This document shows, piece by piece, positions 26,352 through 34,441 of a stretch of 37,138 bases of DNA. Source of the stretch: Bacillota bacterium (GTDB lineage: Bacteria; Bacillota; Clostridia; Clostridiales; Clostridiaceae); the NCBI GenBank assembly GCA_023435985.1, contig JAEZKY010000087.1:1-37138 (forward strand), given 5' to 3'. Under the pieces are notes generated by a model. It was not told where the DNA came from. It saw only the letters and a list, made by a program, of their open reading frames with translations, and made no database searches. The first letter of the stretch is position 1. Each line of letters opens with the position of its first letter. The position numbers were made by a program, and so were the translations under genes.

Positions 26352-27278
26352 TTATTTTAATATTATATTTTTACTTATTTCATGCCCATTAATATACTGT
26401 TCTATAGTCAGCGGCTTACCATTTGGAAACTGCACTTTTTTTATGAGAAGCACACCTTCTTTACATGCAACCTTAACACCATTTTTGCTCACATCTATAA
26501 TAGTTCCTGGTTCCTTTGAAGTATCTTCTTTTAAAGCTTCTGTTTCAAATATCTTCATTCTTTCATCATTATAACTTGTATAAGCAATTGGCCAAGGATT
26601 TAATCCTCTTACTAAATTATGAACTTCTATTGAACTTTTATTCCAATCAATACTCGCAATATTTTTATCTAGCGGTTTTGCATAGAAAGTTTCATCTCCC
26701 TGTTTTTCTGGAGTTATACTTCCATCTATTATTCCATCTATGCTTTTAACCAAAAGATCTGCTCCTCTTACTTTTAATAAATCAAATAATTCTCCTGCAG
26801 TCATGCTATCAGTAATTTCAACTTCATCTTTAAGAAGCATATCTCCTGTATCTAAACCCACATCCATAAGCATTGTAGTATTTCCTGAAACTTTTTCACC
26901 CTTTATTACTGCCCATTGGATTGGTGCAGCTCCTCTATACATTGGCAGCAATGATCCATGAAGATTTATGCATCCATATTTAGGTATATCCAATACTTCT
27001 TTGGGTAAAATCTGCCCAAAAGCTACTACAATTATAAAATCCGGCTTAAGATCTTTTAATTTTTGGATTAATTCTGCATCTTCTCTAAGTTTTATTGGCT
27101 GATACACTGGAATTTCATGCTTCACTGCTTCCTCTTTAACTGCTGAATATGCCAGTTTCTTACCTCTGCCTTTAGGCTTATCTGGCTGGGTAAGTACAGC
27201 TGTAACTCCATATTTCTCAATTAACTTACTTAGAGAAGGGACTGCAAAATCAGGAGTACCCATAAATACTATATTCAT
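26352..27278 (-). CDS. fmt: Methionyl-tRNA formyltransferase
   Basis: Formylates initiator Met-tRNA from 10-formyl-tetrahydrofolate. IVFMGTPDFAVPSL begins the Rossmann domain, and INLHGSLLPMYRGAAPI holds the catalytic Asn/His and folate loop. The C-terminal OB-like domain binds tRNA. At 308 residues it is full length. It lies directly after def, whose product removes the same formyl group. Confidence 0.97.
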   Translation of the reverse strand: MNIVFMGTPDFAVPSLSKLIEKYGVTAVLTQPDKPKGRGKKLAYSAVKEEAVKHEIPVYQPIKLREDAELIQKLKDLKPDFIIVVAFGQILPKEVLDIPKYGCINLHGSLLPMYRGAAPIQWAVIKGEKVSGNTTMLMDVGLDTGDMLLKDEVEITDSMTAGELFDLLKVRGADLLVKSIDGIIDGSITPEKQGDETFYAKPLDKNIASIDWNKSSIEVHNLVRGLNPWPIAYTSYNDERMKIFETEALKEDTSKEPGTIIDVSKNGVKVACKEGVLLIKKVQFPNGKPLTIEQYINGHEISKNIILK

Positions 27279-27300
27279 TTTGCTTTCCTCCTGTTTCTAT

Positions 27301-27759
27301 TTACTTTTTTGAAGGCTCTTTATCTTTAGCTCTATCAATAAACAAAGTACCATTAAGATGATCATATTCGTGTAAAATGGCTCTTGCAAGTAATTCTTCG
27401 CCTTCTATTTCAAATTCTTCACCATTTTCGTTTAAAGCTCTAGCTCTAACATAGCTAGGTCTCATTACCTCTCTTGTTTCTCCAGGTAAACTAAGGCATC
27501 CTTCTTCATCTACCTGCTTTCCGTTTGTTTCTATTATTTCAGGGTTTATAAATACTAAAGGACCTTCTCCAATATCTACAATAAACAATCTTTTTAATAT
27601 GCCAACCTGAGGTGCTGCAAGACCAACTCCATCTGCTTCATACATAGTTTCTTTCATATCTTCAATTAATGTTAATAATCTATTGTCTACTTTTTCAACT
27701 TCTCTACATTTCTTACGTAATGTATCGTCACCATATTGCCTTATATTTCTTAATGCCAT
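27301..27759 (-). CDS. def: Peptide deformylase
   Basis: Removes the N-formyl group from nascent proteins. The three family motifs GVGLAAPQVG, EGCLSLPG and HEYDHLNG are intact and give the Cys and two His metal ligands. I start it at the ATG at 27759 (MALRNIRQYGD), with GGGGAG 10 nt upstream; a GTG at 27768 adjoins that site. The product is 152 residues. Its ribosome site begins close to the priA stop, so it is coupled to priA. Confidence 0.97.
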   Translation of the reverse strand: MALRNIRQYGDDTLRKKCREVEKVDNRLLTLIEDMKETMYEADGVGLAAPQVGILKRLFIVDIGEGPLVFINPEIIETNGKQVDEEGCLSLPGETREVMRPSYVRARALNENGEEFEIEGEELLARAILHEYDHLNGTLFIDRAKDKEPSKK

Positions 27760-27774
27760 TTTTCGCACTCTCCC

Positions 27775-29970
27775 CTACGTCATATTGTTAGGATTAATAT
27801 CTATACTAATCCTTATTTCATTATATACACTCTTATTTAATTGATAAAGTGTATCTTTTATTTTTTCGCTAAATTCATCATTAAAATTTCCCTTTATTAT
27901 TATCTGCCACCTATAATTCTCTTTTAATTTAGTTATAATGCAAGGAACCGGTCCGAGCATAGTAATATCTTCTACTATTAATTTTTTCAGATTATATTCT
28001 AAAGTATACATAAATTTTTTTAATTTTTCCTCAAATTTCGAGGAGCCATTAATCAATAATATTCTACCAAAAGGTGGATTATTCATCAACCTTCTAAGTT
28101 CTATTTCCTTTTTAAACAAAGATACATAATCCTCTTCTTTTGCATATTGTAAACTATAATGGTCTGGTGTATAACTCTGGACAATAACTTTTCCTTCATC
28201 TTCACCTCTGCCAGCTCTTCCTGATACCTGAGTAATTATCTGATAAGTTCTTTCAGCAGCTCTATAATCTGGTATATTTAAAGACATGTCTGCGGCTAAA
28301 ATCCCAACCAAAGTTACATTTTTAAAATCCAGCCCTTTAGAGACCATTTGAGTTCCTATTAAAATATCTGCTTCTCCATTTTTAAAGGAATTATAAATAG
28401 ATTCATGTGAATTCTTATGTCTTGTTGTATCAACATCCATTCTTAAGACTTTAGCTTTTGGAAAATATTTTTTCACTTCCAATTCAACTCTTTCTGTCCC
28501 AGCTCCAAAAAATTTCACATATTTGCTGCCACACTTTGGACATATCTTAGTAACCTTTTCTGCTCTTCCACAATAATGGCATATTAAATATCCATTTTTA
28601 TGATATGTCATGGAGACATCACATTCTGGGCACTTAAATACATAACCGCAACTCCTACAGGAAATGAACGTTGAATAACCTCTTCTATTTAAAAACAAAA
28701 TAACTTGTTTTTTATACTGTAAAGTTTTATCAATATTTTCTAGAAGTTCTCTGCTAAATAATGAAAGATTTTTATTTTTCAGTTCTTCCCTCATATCTAT
28801 TATATGCATTTCCGGCATTTTCTTTCCATTAACCCTATTAAGCATTTCAATTAAAGTATATTCACCTTTTAATCCCTTATAATAACTCTCAATACTTGGT
28901 GTAGCAGATCCTAATATTAATTTACATTTTTTTTGCTCACATATAAATTCGCTTACTTCTCTGGTATGATATTTGGGATTATGATCTGATTTATATGTAT
29001 TTTCATGCTCTTCATCAATAATGATAAGGCCAAGATCTTTAAGTGGTAAAAACAGTGCGCTGCGTGCTCCTATAACCAATTTAGCCTTTCCAGTTTTTAC
29101 TCTATACCATTCATCAAAACGCTCTCCATCACTTAATCTGCTATGAAATAGTGCTACATCTTCTCCAAATCTGCCTTTAAATCTCTCTATCATTTGAGGA
29201 GTCAATGATATTTCAGGCACTAAAACAATTGCGCTCTTATCTTGATTTAGCATTTCCTGCACTAATCTCATATATACCTCAGTCTTTCCTGATCCCGTAA
29301 CACCTTTTATGAGATATTTTAACTTTGAACCATTTAAAATTTCGTTTAAACAAGTTTTTTGTTCTTCTGTAAGAAATTCATTGTTATAATCCTCATATTT
29401 ACGCGTGTTATATCTAAAAACTACCTGTTCTTCTATTTTTAACACATTTTTTTCTATTAACTTATTTAAACAGTATAAAGAAAACTGCTTATCACCAGTA
29501 ATTTCTGTTTTAGTATATATACCATTATTTTTAGTTATAAAATCATATAGTTTCACATAACTTTCTTTTTTAAGTTCATCACCATCTATTTCTTTATTGA
29601 TATATACAACTTTTTTCTTTTTTTCCTTTGACCCTTTCATAATCCCAACTGGAATCATAAGGCGAATAGCATCAATATATTTGCAGAGATACTTTTTCCT
29701 TAGAAAATGAATCAGCTCCATCTTATCTTCAGGTAATATAGCCTCATCATCACATAAACTCAAAACTTTTTTAACCTTATATTGAACTTTATTTGCATTT
29801 TCATCAATTATAGAAAATACAAAACCTTCTACAGGTTTGTTTCTCGTCCCAAATGGAACTTTAACTCGGAATCCAACCTTCATATCTTCTACAAATTCAT
29901 CAGGTATCTTATATGTAAATGGCTTATCTATTTCTAAAGCATCACTATTAACAATTATTTCCGCATACAT
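27775..29970 (-). CDS. priA: Primosomal replication restart helicase PriA
   Basis: 3'-5' helicase that reloads the replisome at collapsed forks. An N-terminal DNA-binding domain is followed by Walker A (GVTGSGKTEVY), the DEEH box (IIIDEEHENTY) and GSATPSIESY. Eight cysteines (CRSCGYVFKCPEC, then CHYC and CPKC) bind two zincs. GTQMVSKGLDF and SQVSGRAGRG-like motifs complete the helicase. At 731 residues it is standard. The nearest G-rich ribosome site is about 12 nt from the ATG, which is loose. Confidence 0.96.
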   Translation of the reverse strand: MYAEIIVNSDALEIDKPFTYKIPDEFVEDMKVGFRVKVPFGTRNKPVEGFVFSIIDENANKVQYKVKKVLSLCDDEAILPEDKMELIHFLRKKYLCKYIDAIRLMIPVGIMKGSKEKKKKVVYINKEIDGDELKKESYVKLYDFITKNNGIYTKTEITGDKQFSLYCLNKLIEKNVLKIEEQVVFRYNTRKYEDYNNEFLTEEQKTCLNEILNGSKLKYLIKGVTGSGKTEVYMRLVQEMLNQDKSAIVLVPEISLTPQMIERFKGRFGEDVALFHSRLSDGERFDEWYRVKTGKAKLVIGARSALFLPLKDLGLIIIDEEHENTYKSDHNPKYHTREVSEFICEQKKCKLILGSATPSIESYYKGLKGEYTLIEMLNRVNGKKMPEMHIIDMREELKNKNLSLFSRELLENIDKTLQYKKQVILFLNRRGYSTFISCRSCGYVFKCPECDVSMTYHKNGYLICHYCGRAEKVTKICPKCGSKYVKFFGAGTERVELEVKKYFPKAKVLRMDVDTTRHKNSHESIYNSFKNGEADILIGTQMVSKGLDFKNVTLVGILAADMSLNIPDYRAAERTYQIITQVSGRAGRGEDEGKVIVQSYTPDHYSLQYAKEEDYVSLFKKEIELRRLMNNPPFGRILLINGSSKFEEKLKKFMYTLEYNLKKLIVEDITMLGPVPCIITKLKENYRWQIIIKGNFNDEFSEKIKDTLYQLNKSVYNEIRISIDINPNNMT

Positions 29971-29992
29971 GATATTTTTATACCACCCCCGT

Positions 29993-30120
29993 ATTACAGT
30001 TTACAATTTACAGTTATAAGTTTAGTAAGAAAAACCACAGGCTTTTCAAAAAATATATATTTTAGAAACCCCAAGAAGGGATTTTATCCTTAACTCAAAA
30101 CTTATAACTCATAATTGTAT
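29993..30120. repeat. Dispersed intergenic repeat, copy E
   Basis: TACAGTTTACAATTTACAG at the left and CTTATAACTCATAATTG at the right flank the core GGCTTTTC (30040-30047). An AAACCCC/GGGATTTT segment follows the core, as in copy A. It lies between coaBC and priA, interrupting an otherwise tight operon. Confidence 0.6.
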
Positions 30121-30195
30121 GTAATATACTCCTGAAATTACAAGTGATAACTTCAGTTTTAGATTTATTTATCTATTTCCCCTATAGTAACAAAA

Positions 30196-30218
30196 GAAGC
30201 GCAAATTTCTAGCGCTTC
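30196..30218 (-). terminator. Terminator of coaBC
   Basis: A 7-bp G+C-rich stem (GAAGCGC/GCGCTTC) with a 9-nt loop is followed by TTTTG on the minus strand. The left arm of the RNA is made of the last coaBC codons and the stop codon lies in the loop. Confidence 0.7.
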
Positions 30219-31393
30219 TCAAGTATGATATCAAATAAGTTACTTGCTATTTTTTCTTTGCTCATCTTATCTAAATGTACTTGTTTACCTTCTTTAGATA
30301 AAACAATTACTTTATTATCCTCAGAAGCAAAACCAGTATCCTCTGCAGTTATATCATTTGCCACAATATAATCTAAGTTCTTTTTTGAAAGCTTAAGTTT
30401 AGCATTTTCTTCTAAGTTTTGACTTTCAGCAGCAAACCCTACTAAAACTTGCTTTTCTTTTTTCTTTCCAAGTTCCATTAAAATATCATTATCTCTAGTA
30501 AAATCTATAGATAAATCATTGTCAGCCTTTTTAATTTTCTGTGTACTATAATTTTTAGGTTTATAGTCTGCAACAGCAGCTGATTTTATAACTATATCAG
30601 CATCACTAAAGGCCTTTAGGGCTTCCTCTCTCATCTCTTCATTTGTTGAAACCTTTATAAAGTTAACATTCATAGGTGCTTCAAGAGAAGTCGGTCCTGA
30701 TATCAATGTTACATCAGCGCCTCTATTTCTTGCTTCTTTAGCTATTGCATATCCCATCTTTCCAGTTGATTTATTGGTAATAAATCTTACTGGATCTATT
30801 TCAGCTACAGTTGGCCCTGCTGTTACCATAACCTTCTTATTTAATAAATCTTTTTTTTCATTTAGTTCCATTAAGACTCTATCAACTATAACTGCTGGAC
30901 TTTCAAACTTTCCAGCTCCAGTTGTTCCACATGCAAGCCTTCCTGAAATTGGATCTATAAATTCATATCCATACGCTTTAAGCTTCTTAATATTATCTTG
31001 AACAATAGGATTTTCATACATATTAGTATTCATGGCTGGCGCAAAGATAACTTTTGCTTTTGTTGCCATTATTGTAGTTGAAAGCATATCATCCGCAATT
31101 CCATTTGCAACTTTTCCAATTATATTAGCAGTTGCAGGAGCTACTAAAAGCAAATCTGCTTTTGTAGCTAAACTTATATGTTGAATTTCAAAAGCCTTTG
31201 GTTCTGCAAACATGTCGCAGATTACCATGTTTTGGCTTAAGGATTGAAATGAAAGAGGAGTAACAAACTTTACAGCACTTTCTGTCATAATGACATCAAC
31301 ATCTATGTCTTTCTTTACAAGCATACTTACAATTTCCAAAGCTTTGTATACTGCAATTCCTCCGCTTACACCTAATACTACATTCTTTTTCAT
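30209..31393 (-). CDS. coaBC: Bifunctional CoaBC (phosphopantothenoylcysteine synthase/decarboxylase)
   Basis: Joins cysteine to phosphopantothenate and decarboxylates the product to phosphopantetheine. The N-terminal flavin-dependent CoaC domain has GVSGGIAVYKALE, PAMNTNMYENP and LACGTTGAGKFE. The C-terminal CoaB domain has VTAGPTVAEIDPVRFITNKS, AAVADYKP and a lysine in KIKKADNDL. At 394 residues it is full length. It lies 1 nt after rpoZ. CoaD, the next enzyme of the pathway, is encoded at 11.7-12.1 kb. Confidence 0.96.
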   Translation of the reverse strand: MKKNVVLGVSGGIAVYKALEIVSMLVKKDIDVDVIMTESAVKFVTPLSFQSLSQNMVICDMFAEPKAFEIQHISLATKADLLLVAPATANIIGKVANGIADDMLSTTIMATKAKVIFAPAMNTNMYENPIVQDNIKKLKAYGYEFIDPISGRLACGTTGAGKFESPAVIVDRVLMELNEKKDLLNKKVMVTAGPTVAEIDPVRFITNKSTGKMGYAIAKEARNRGADVTLISGPTSLEAPMNVNFIKVSTNEEMREEALKAFSDADIVIKSAAVADYKPKNYSTQKIKKADNDLSIDFTRDNDILMELGKKKEKQVLVGFAAESQNLEENAKLKLSKKNLDYIVANDITAEDTGFASEDNKVIVLSKEGKQVHLDKMSKEKIASNLFDIILEKR

Positions 31394-31394
31394 T

Positions 31395-31613
31395 TTATTT
31401 TGAACCTTCTGTTACAATTTCATATTCAATTGCATCTTGATCTACTTCATTAATTGCAATTGTTAATGGTTTATTTGAATTTATTGAAATACGCGGATTA
31501 GAACCATCTATTATTTCTCTCGCTCTCTTTGATGTTAAAATTACTAAAGAATATCTATCATGTACTTTTTCTAATAAATCTACCACTGATGGATTAATCA
31601 TAGAGTTGTTCAT
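31395..31613 (-). CDS. rpoZ: RNA polymerase omega subunit
   Basis: 72-residue subunit that supports beta' folding and polymerase assembly. INPSVVDLLEKVHDRYSLVILTSKRAREI is the family core. AAAGGAGGG lies 8 nt before the ATG at 31613, inside gmk, which it overlaps by 20 nt. The remA-gmk-rpoZ-coaBC-priA order is conserved in Firmicutes. Confidence 0.95.
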   Translation of the reverse strand: MNNSMINPSVVDLLEKVHDRYSLVILTSKRAREIIDGSNPRISINSNKPLTIAINEVDQDAIEYEIVTEGSK

Positions 31614-32232
31614 GAATAATTCCCTCCTTTGAATCTAGTATACTTTCTTTTATTCTATCTACTCTGCATTTTTCAGCAGCTATTATTGCTTCTAATTTTT
31701 CAACAGCTACATCTACTTTATCATTTACCACTGCATAATTATATTTAGAAACAAAATTTATCTCTTGGTAAGCTGACTTGAATCTTTTCATTAAAGATTC
31801 TTTAGTTTCGCTGCCACGATTTATTATTCTTTGTCTTAATTCAGACATAGATGGTGGAAGTATAAATACAAATACACCATCACTCGCATTTTCTTTAACC
31901 TTTAAGGCACCTTGAATATCTATTTCTAAAATAACATCTCTACCGCTTTCTAAAAGCTCTTCAACATTCGATCTAGGTGTCCCATAAAAATTATCATATA
32001 CTTCGGCATATTCTAAAAAATCATCTTCTTCTATTCTATTCTTAAATTCATCTCTAGATACAAAATGATAATTAATACCGTCTACTTCCCCTTTTCGCGG
32101 ATCTCTTGTAGTTGCTGATACAGATAAAGCTACTTCTTTGTTTCTTTCTAAAAAACTTTTACAAATAGTACCCTTTCCTGCACCCGATGGTCCTGATATA
32201 ACTATTAATAATCCTCTCCCACTCGCAATCAT
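31594..32232 (-). CDS. gmk: Guanylate kinase
   Basis: Phosphorylates GMP to GDP with ATP. ISGPSGAGKGTI is the P-loop, SVSATTRDPRKGEVDG the GMP-binding segment and EIDIQGALKVKE the Walker B region. At 212 residues it is normal. Its ATG overlaps the remA stop by one base (TAATG). Confidence 0.97.
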   Translation of the reverse strand: MIASGRGLLIVISGPSGAGKGTICKSFLERNKEVALSVSATTRDPRKGEVDGINYHFVSRDEFKNRIEEDDFLEYAEVYDNFYGTPRSNVEELLESGRDVILEIDIQGALKVKENASDGVFVFILPPSMSELRQRIINRGSETKESLMKRFKSAYQEINFVSKYNYAVVNDKVDVAVEKLEAIIAAEKCRVDRIKESILDSKEGIIHEQLYD

Positions 32233-32504
32233 TATTCATCATCCTCATCAACTGCGATATCATCTTTTGTAGATAATCTGTGAGCCACTGTTTCAGGTTG
32301 AACTGCTGATAATATAACATGGTCACTATCTGTTATTATAACCGCTCTGGTCCTTCTTCCGTAAGTAGCATCAATTAGCATTCCTCTATCTCTTGCTTCT
32401 TGAATAATTCTTTTAATAGGTGCCGATTCTGGACTCACAATTGCGACTAATCTATTAGCCGAAACTATGTTTCCAAAACCTATGTTTATTAATTTAATTC
32501 CCAT
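32232..32504 (-). CDS. remA: RemA/DUF370 DNA-binding regulator
   Basis: 90-residue protein of the RemA (YlzA) family; the Bacillus protein binds DNA and activates matrix and osmoprotection genes. INIGFGNIVSANRLVAIVSP, EARDRGMLIDATYGRRTRAVII and the TDSDHVILSAVQPETV end match well. The acidic tail (DDIAVDEDDE) is mild. In clostridia its target genes are unknown. Confidence 0.92.
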   Translation of the reverse strand: MGIKLINIGFGNIVSANRLVAIVSPESAPIKRIIQEARDRGMLIDATYGRRTRAVIITDSDHVILSAVQPETVAHRLSTKDDIAVDEDDE

Positions 32505-32518
32505 TTTTTTCCTCCTGA

Positions 32519-33400
32519 TTATTCAATATTTTGAATTTGCTCTCTTATTTTTTCAGTGATATTCTTAATTTCAATTACTTTATTAGTCATATCAATATCT
32601 GTTGATTTAGATGCTATTGTATTAGCTTCTCTATTAATTTCCTGAATTATAAAATCCAACTTTCTTCCGATTGGTTCATTTAAATCTAAAGTGCCCTTTA
32701 CTTGACTTAAATGACTTCGAAGTCTAGTGATTTCCTCATCTACAGCAGCTTTATCAGAAAGTATTGCTACTTCTAAAGCAATTCTAGTTTCATCAATATC
32801 TACTCCAGATAATAACTCGCCGAGTCTCTCTTCAAGCTTTTTCTTATAATTTTTAGGTATAGAATCGGCTACTTTTTCAATTTCTTCAATGCATTTTTCT
32901 ATCATTTGAATTTTCAGCAGAATATCAGATTTTAGCTTTTCGCCTTCCCTGCTCCTCATCTCTTCCATTAAATTAAGAGCATCCTCAATTAATGGCGAAA
33001 TTTCGTCGAAAATATTGTCCAAATCTTCTTCTTTTTCTTCTAGTGTTATTACATCTGGAAATCTTGCTATTTTGGTAGTAGATATATCATCAATAGAATT
33101 CAATTCCTCTTGAATTCTTTTAAGACATTCATAATACTCTTTAGCTAATTTCATATTTAAATTTGCTTTTCCGGAATTACTTCCATAACTTTTATAATTA
33201 ATAAAGACATCAACTTTTCCTCTATTTAATCTTTTACTAATTATATTTCTTATTTTTTCTTCTAGAGCTAGCATAGTTCTAGGCATTCTGATATTTATGT
33301 CTAGATATCTATGATTTACACTTTTCATTTCTACTGAAAAACTTAATTCTTTTCCTTCTTCACTTTGAGCCCTTCCAAAGCTAGTCATACTTTTTATCAA
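32519..33400 (-). CDS. yicC: YicC/YloC family endoribonuclease
   Basis: Conserved protein whose relatives act as endoribonucleases and hexameric RNA clamps. IKSMTSFGRAQ at the N-terminus and GRKLDFIIQEINREANTIASKS near the C-terminus are the diagnostic ends. I start it at a TTG (33400), because AAAGGAGG lies 7 nt upstream and the product (293 residues) then matches the family. Codons further upstream have no ribosome site. It is the first gene of the operon driven from 33446-33474. Confidence 0.93.
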   Translation of the reverse strand: MIKSMTSFGRAQSEEGKELSFSVEMKSVNHRYLDINIRMPRTMLALEEKIRNIISKRLNRGKVDVFINYKSYGSNSGKANLNMKLAKEYYECLKRIQEELNSIDDISTTKIARFPDVITLEEKEEDLDNIFDEISPLIEDALNLMEEMRSREGEKLKSDILLKIQMIEKCIEEIEKVADSIPKNYKKKLEERLGELLSGVDIDETRIALEVAILSDKAAVDEEITRLRSHLSQVKGTLDLNEPIGRKLDFIIQEINREANTIASKSTDIDMTNKVIEIKNITEKIREQIQNIE

Positions 33401-33445
33401 ATTCGCACCTCCTTTAAGTACAATATGCCAATTCAATTTAAATCA

Positions 33446-33474
33446 ATCATAATTAATTTATCTTCCTATGTCAA
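33446..33474 (-). promoter_or_regulatory. Strong promoter of the yicC operon
   Basis: The minus strand has a perfect TTGACA (33469-33474), a 17-nt spacer and TATGAT (33446-33451), about 40 nt before yicC. It is the best match to the sigma-A consensus in the window and probably starts yicC-remA-gmk-rpoZ-coaBC. Confidence 0.75.
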
Positions 33475-33524
33475 TGATTTGTTCACACATTGTTAACATT
33501 TTTTATTTTTCTACAAAAAAATGG

Positions 33525-33559
33525 CTGCTAAACAATAAAGTTCTCTCTATTTTTAGCAG
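33525..33559 (-). terminator. Second terminator upstream of yicC
   Basis: CTGCTAAA and TTTAGCAG (8-bp arms, 19-nt loop) are followed on the minus strand by CC, then A and seven T (33514-33521). It lies between the structured RNA and the yicC promoter and would insulate the operon from read-through. Confidence 0.6.
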
Positions 33560-33641
33560 TCTATCTAGGCTTATTTCAATTAATGCAGTTTGTTATAAAA
33601 TTATTAACAAAATATATACGCTATAATTCATTAGCTGAAAT

Positions 33642-33688
33642 AAAAAAAGATCGCCCACAACTATCTATAAAAAATGTTGTAAGTAATC
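33642..33688 (-). terminator. Terminator of the PBECR3 gene / structured RNA
   Basis: On the minus strand a 13-bp stem (33676-33688 with 33649-33661; three G-U pairs, one mismatch) with a 14-nt loop is followed by seven T. The G-U pairs favour the minus-strand RNA. Confidence 0.7.
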
Positions 33689-33800
33689 TCCATTGATATT
33701 ATTATTTTTTGGCAGGTCGGCGTATCCTGCATCTCTGGTTACTAAAAAAATAGCGCATGAGGAGCCCTTTCTCACCTCAAAAAATAAACTTACATTAAAA
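33689..33800 (-). ncRNA. Candidate structured RNA downstream of the PBECR3 gene
   Basis: This short block is clearly richer in G+C than its surroundings. It can fold into GAGG/CCTC (33759-33778) and GCAGG/CCTGC (33711-33730) hairpins on the minus strand, joined by a T-rich linker, and ends in the terminator at 33642-33688. It begins just after the stop codon of the gene at 33806, so it may be its 3' untranslated region or a separate small RNA. I do not recognise a known riboswitch class or housekeeping RNA. Expression is not shown. Confidence 0.4.
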
Positions 33801-33805
33801 GAATA

Positions 33806-34231
33806 TCATAGTATCTTCTCTTCTAATTCAGTTTTTTCAACTTTAATTAATCTACCTCTGTATATTCTTGAATTTAACTTTGACAAGGTTATTGGATACA
33901 TTGTTGCCACGTATATATATTCATCTTCCAAATCAATCTCCAACCCTAAAAGTATAATGATATTATCGACTTTTCTTATTAATTCAAGAGAGCCACAGAC
34001 TCCTCTTCTATAATCCAATCCAGCATATTCAGGATCTTTTATAATCTTTTCTATAATATCTATTATATTATCTTTCATTTTTTTGGTGAATTGCTTACCA
34101 TGTCTTTTTTTTATGTGGTTTATAACACCCGGAGAGGCATAAACAATTCTAGATAAATCAAGCTCCAAGAGCTCACTTATAGAGACTTTTATTTTTCCAA
34201 CTTTCTTATAAGCCTTATACTCTCTTTTCAT
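33806..34231 (-). CDS. PBECR3-type nuclease-domain protein
   Basis: 141-residue protein resembling the PBECR3 domain, a small barnase/EndoU/colicin-E5/RelE-like nuclease fold mostly seen in phage polyvalent proteins and toxins. YASPGVINHIKKRHGKQF with its two histidines, DIIEKIIKDPEYAGLD, and a C-terminal strand region ending in SRIYRGRLIKVEK fit the pattern. Catalysis is not proven. GAGGGG lies 5-6 nt before the ATG. It has its own promoter and terminator and stands alone between sporulation and housekeeping operons, which suggests horizontal entry. No antitoxin gene is adjacent. Confidence 0.7.
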   Translation of the reverse strand: MKREYKAYKKVGKIKVSISELLELDLSRIVYASPGVINHIKKRHGKQFTKKMKDNIIDIIEKIIKDPEYAGLDYRRGVCGSLELIRKVDNIIILLGLEIDLEDEYIYVATMYPITLSKLNSRIYRGRLIKVEKTELEEKIL

Positions 34232-34260
34232 AGATACCCCTCATTTATATCCTTTTCTTT

Positions 34261-34289
34261 ATTATATCCTAATGGTATGTATTTTTCCA
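34261..34289 (-). promoter_or_regulatory. Probable promoter of the PBECR3 gene
   Basis: The minus strand has TGGAAA (34284-34289), a 17-nt spacer and a perfect TATAAT (34261-34266), about 30 nt before the ATG. Confidence 0.5.
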
Positions 34290-34314
34290 CTTATTAATAT
34301 AAAACATGGCAAAA

Positions 34315-34410
34315 AAAGTGTTGATTTATACTATCCTAATATAAAGAAATATGTAGTAATTAATCATTCATTATATTTCTATTCAGCTATCTTTAAGAAA
34401 TCAACACTTT
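34315..34410 (-). terminator. Long nested inverted repeat after spoIVA
   Basis: Perfect 13-bp arms (34315-34327 and 34398-34410, AAAGTGTTGATTT) enclose 70 nt that contain a second perfect 8-bp pair (34345-34352 and 34373-34380). On the minus strand the outer arm runs straight into seven T, so it could end spoIVA transcription. The size and the terminal repeats also resemble a very small mobile element, but no target duplication is visible. Confidence 0.5.
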
Positions 34411-34441
34411 ATGAAAACATGAAATTTTTATATACATCTTT

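Noticed and set aside
33689..33800. Cyclic-di-GMP, lysine, THF, ZTP or SRP RNA identity for the structured block
   Set aside because: The conserved cores of these RNAs as I know them do not match, and the block lies after rather than before a gene.
33693..34013. Plus-strand reading frame of 106 codons
   Set aside because: It is antisense to the PBECR3 gene and the structured RNA block, has no ribosome site, and its composition reflects those.
34315..34410. Clear miniature transposon
   Set aside because: Terminal repeats are present but no target duplication is visible and no second copy was found in the window.
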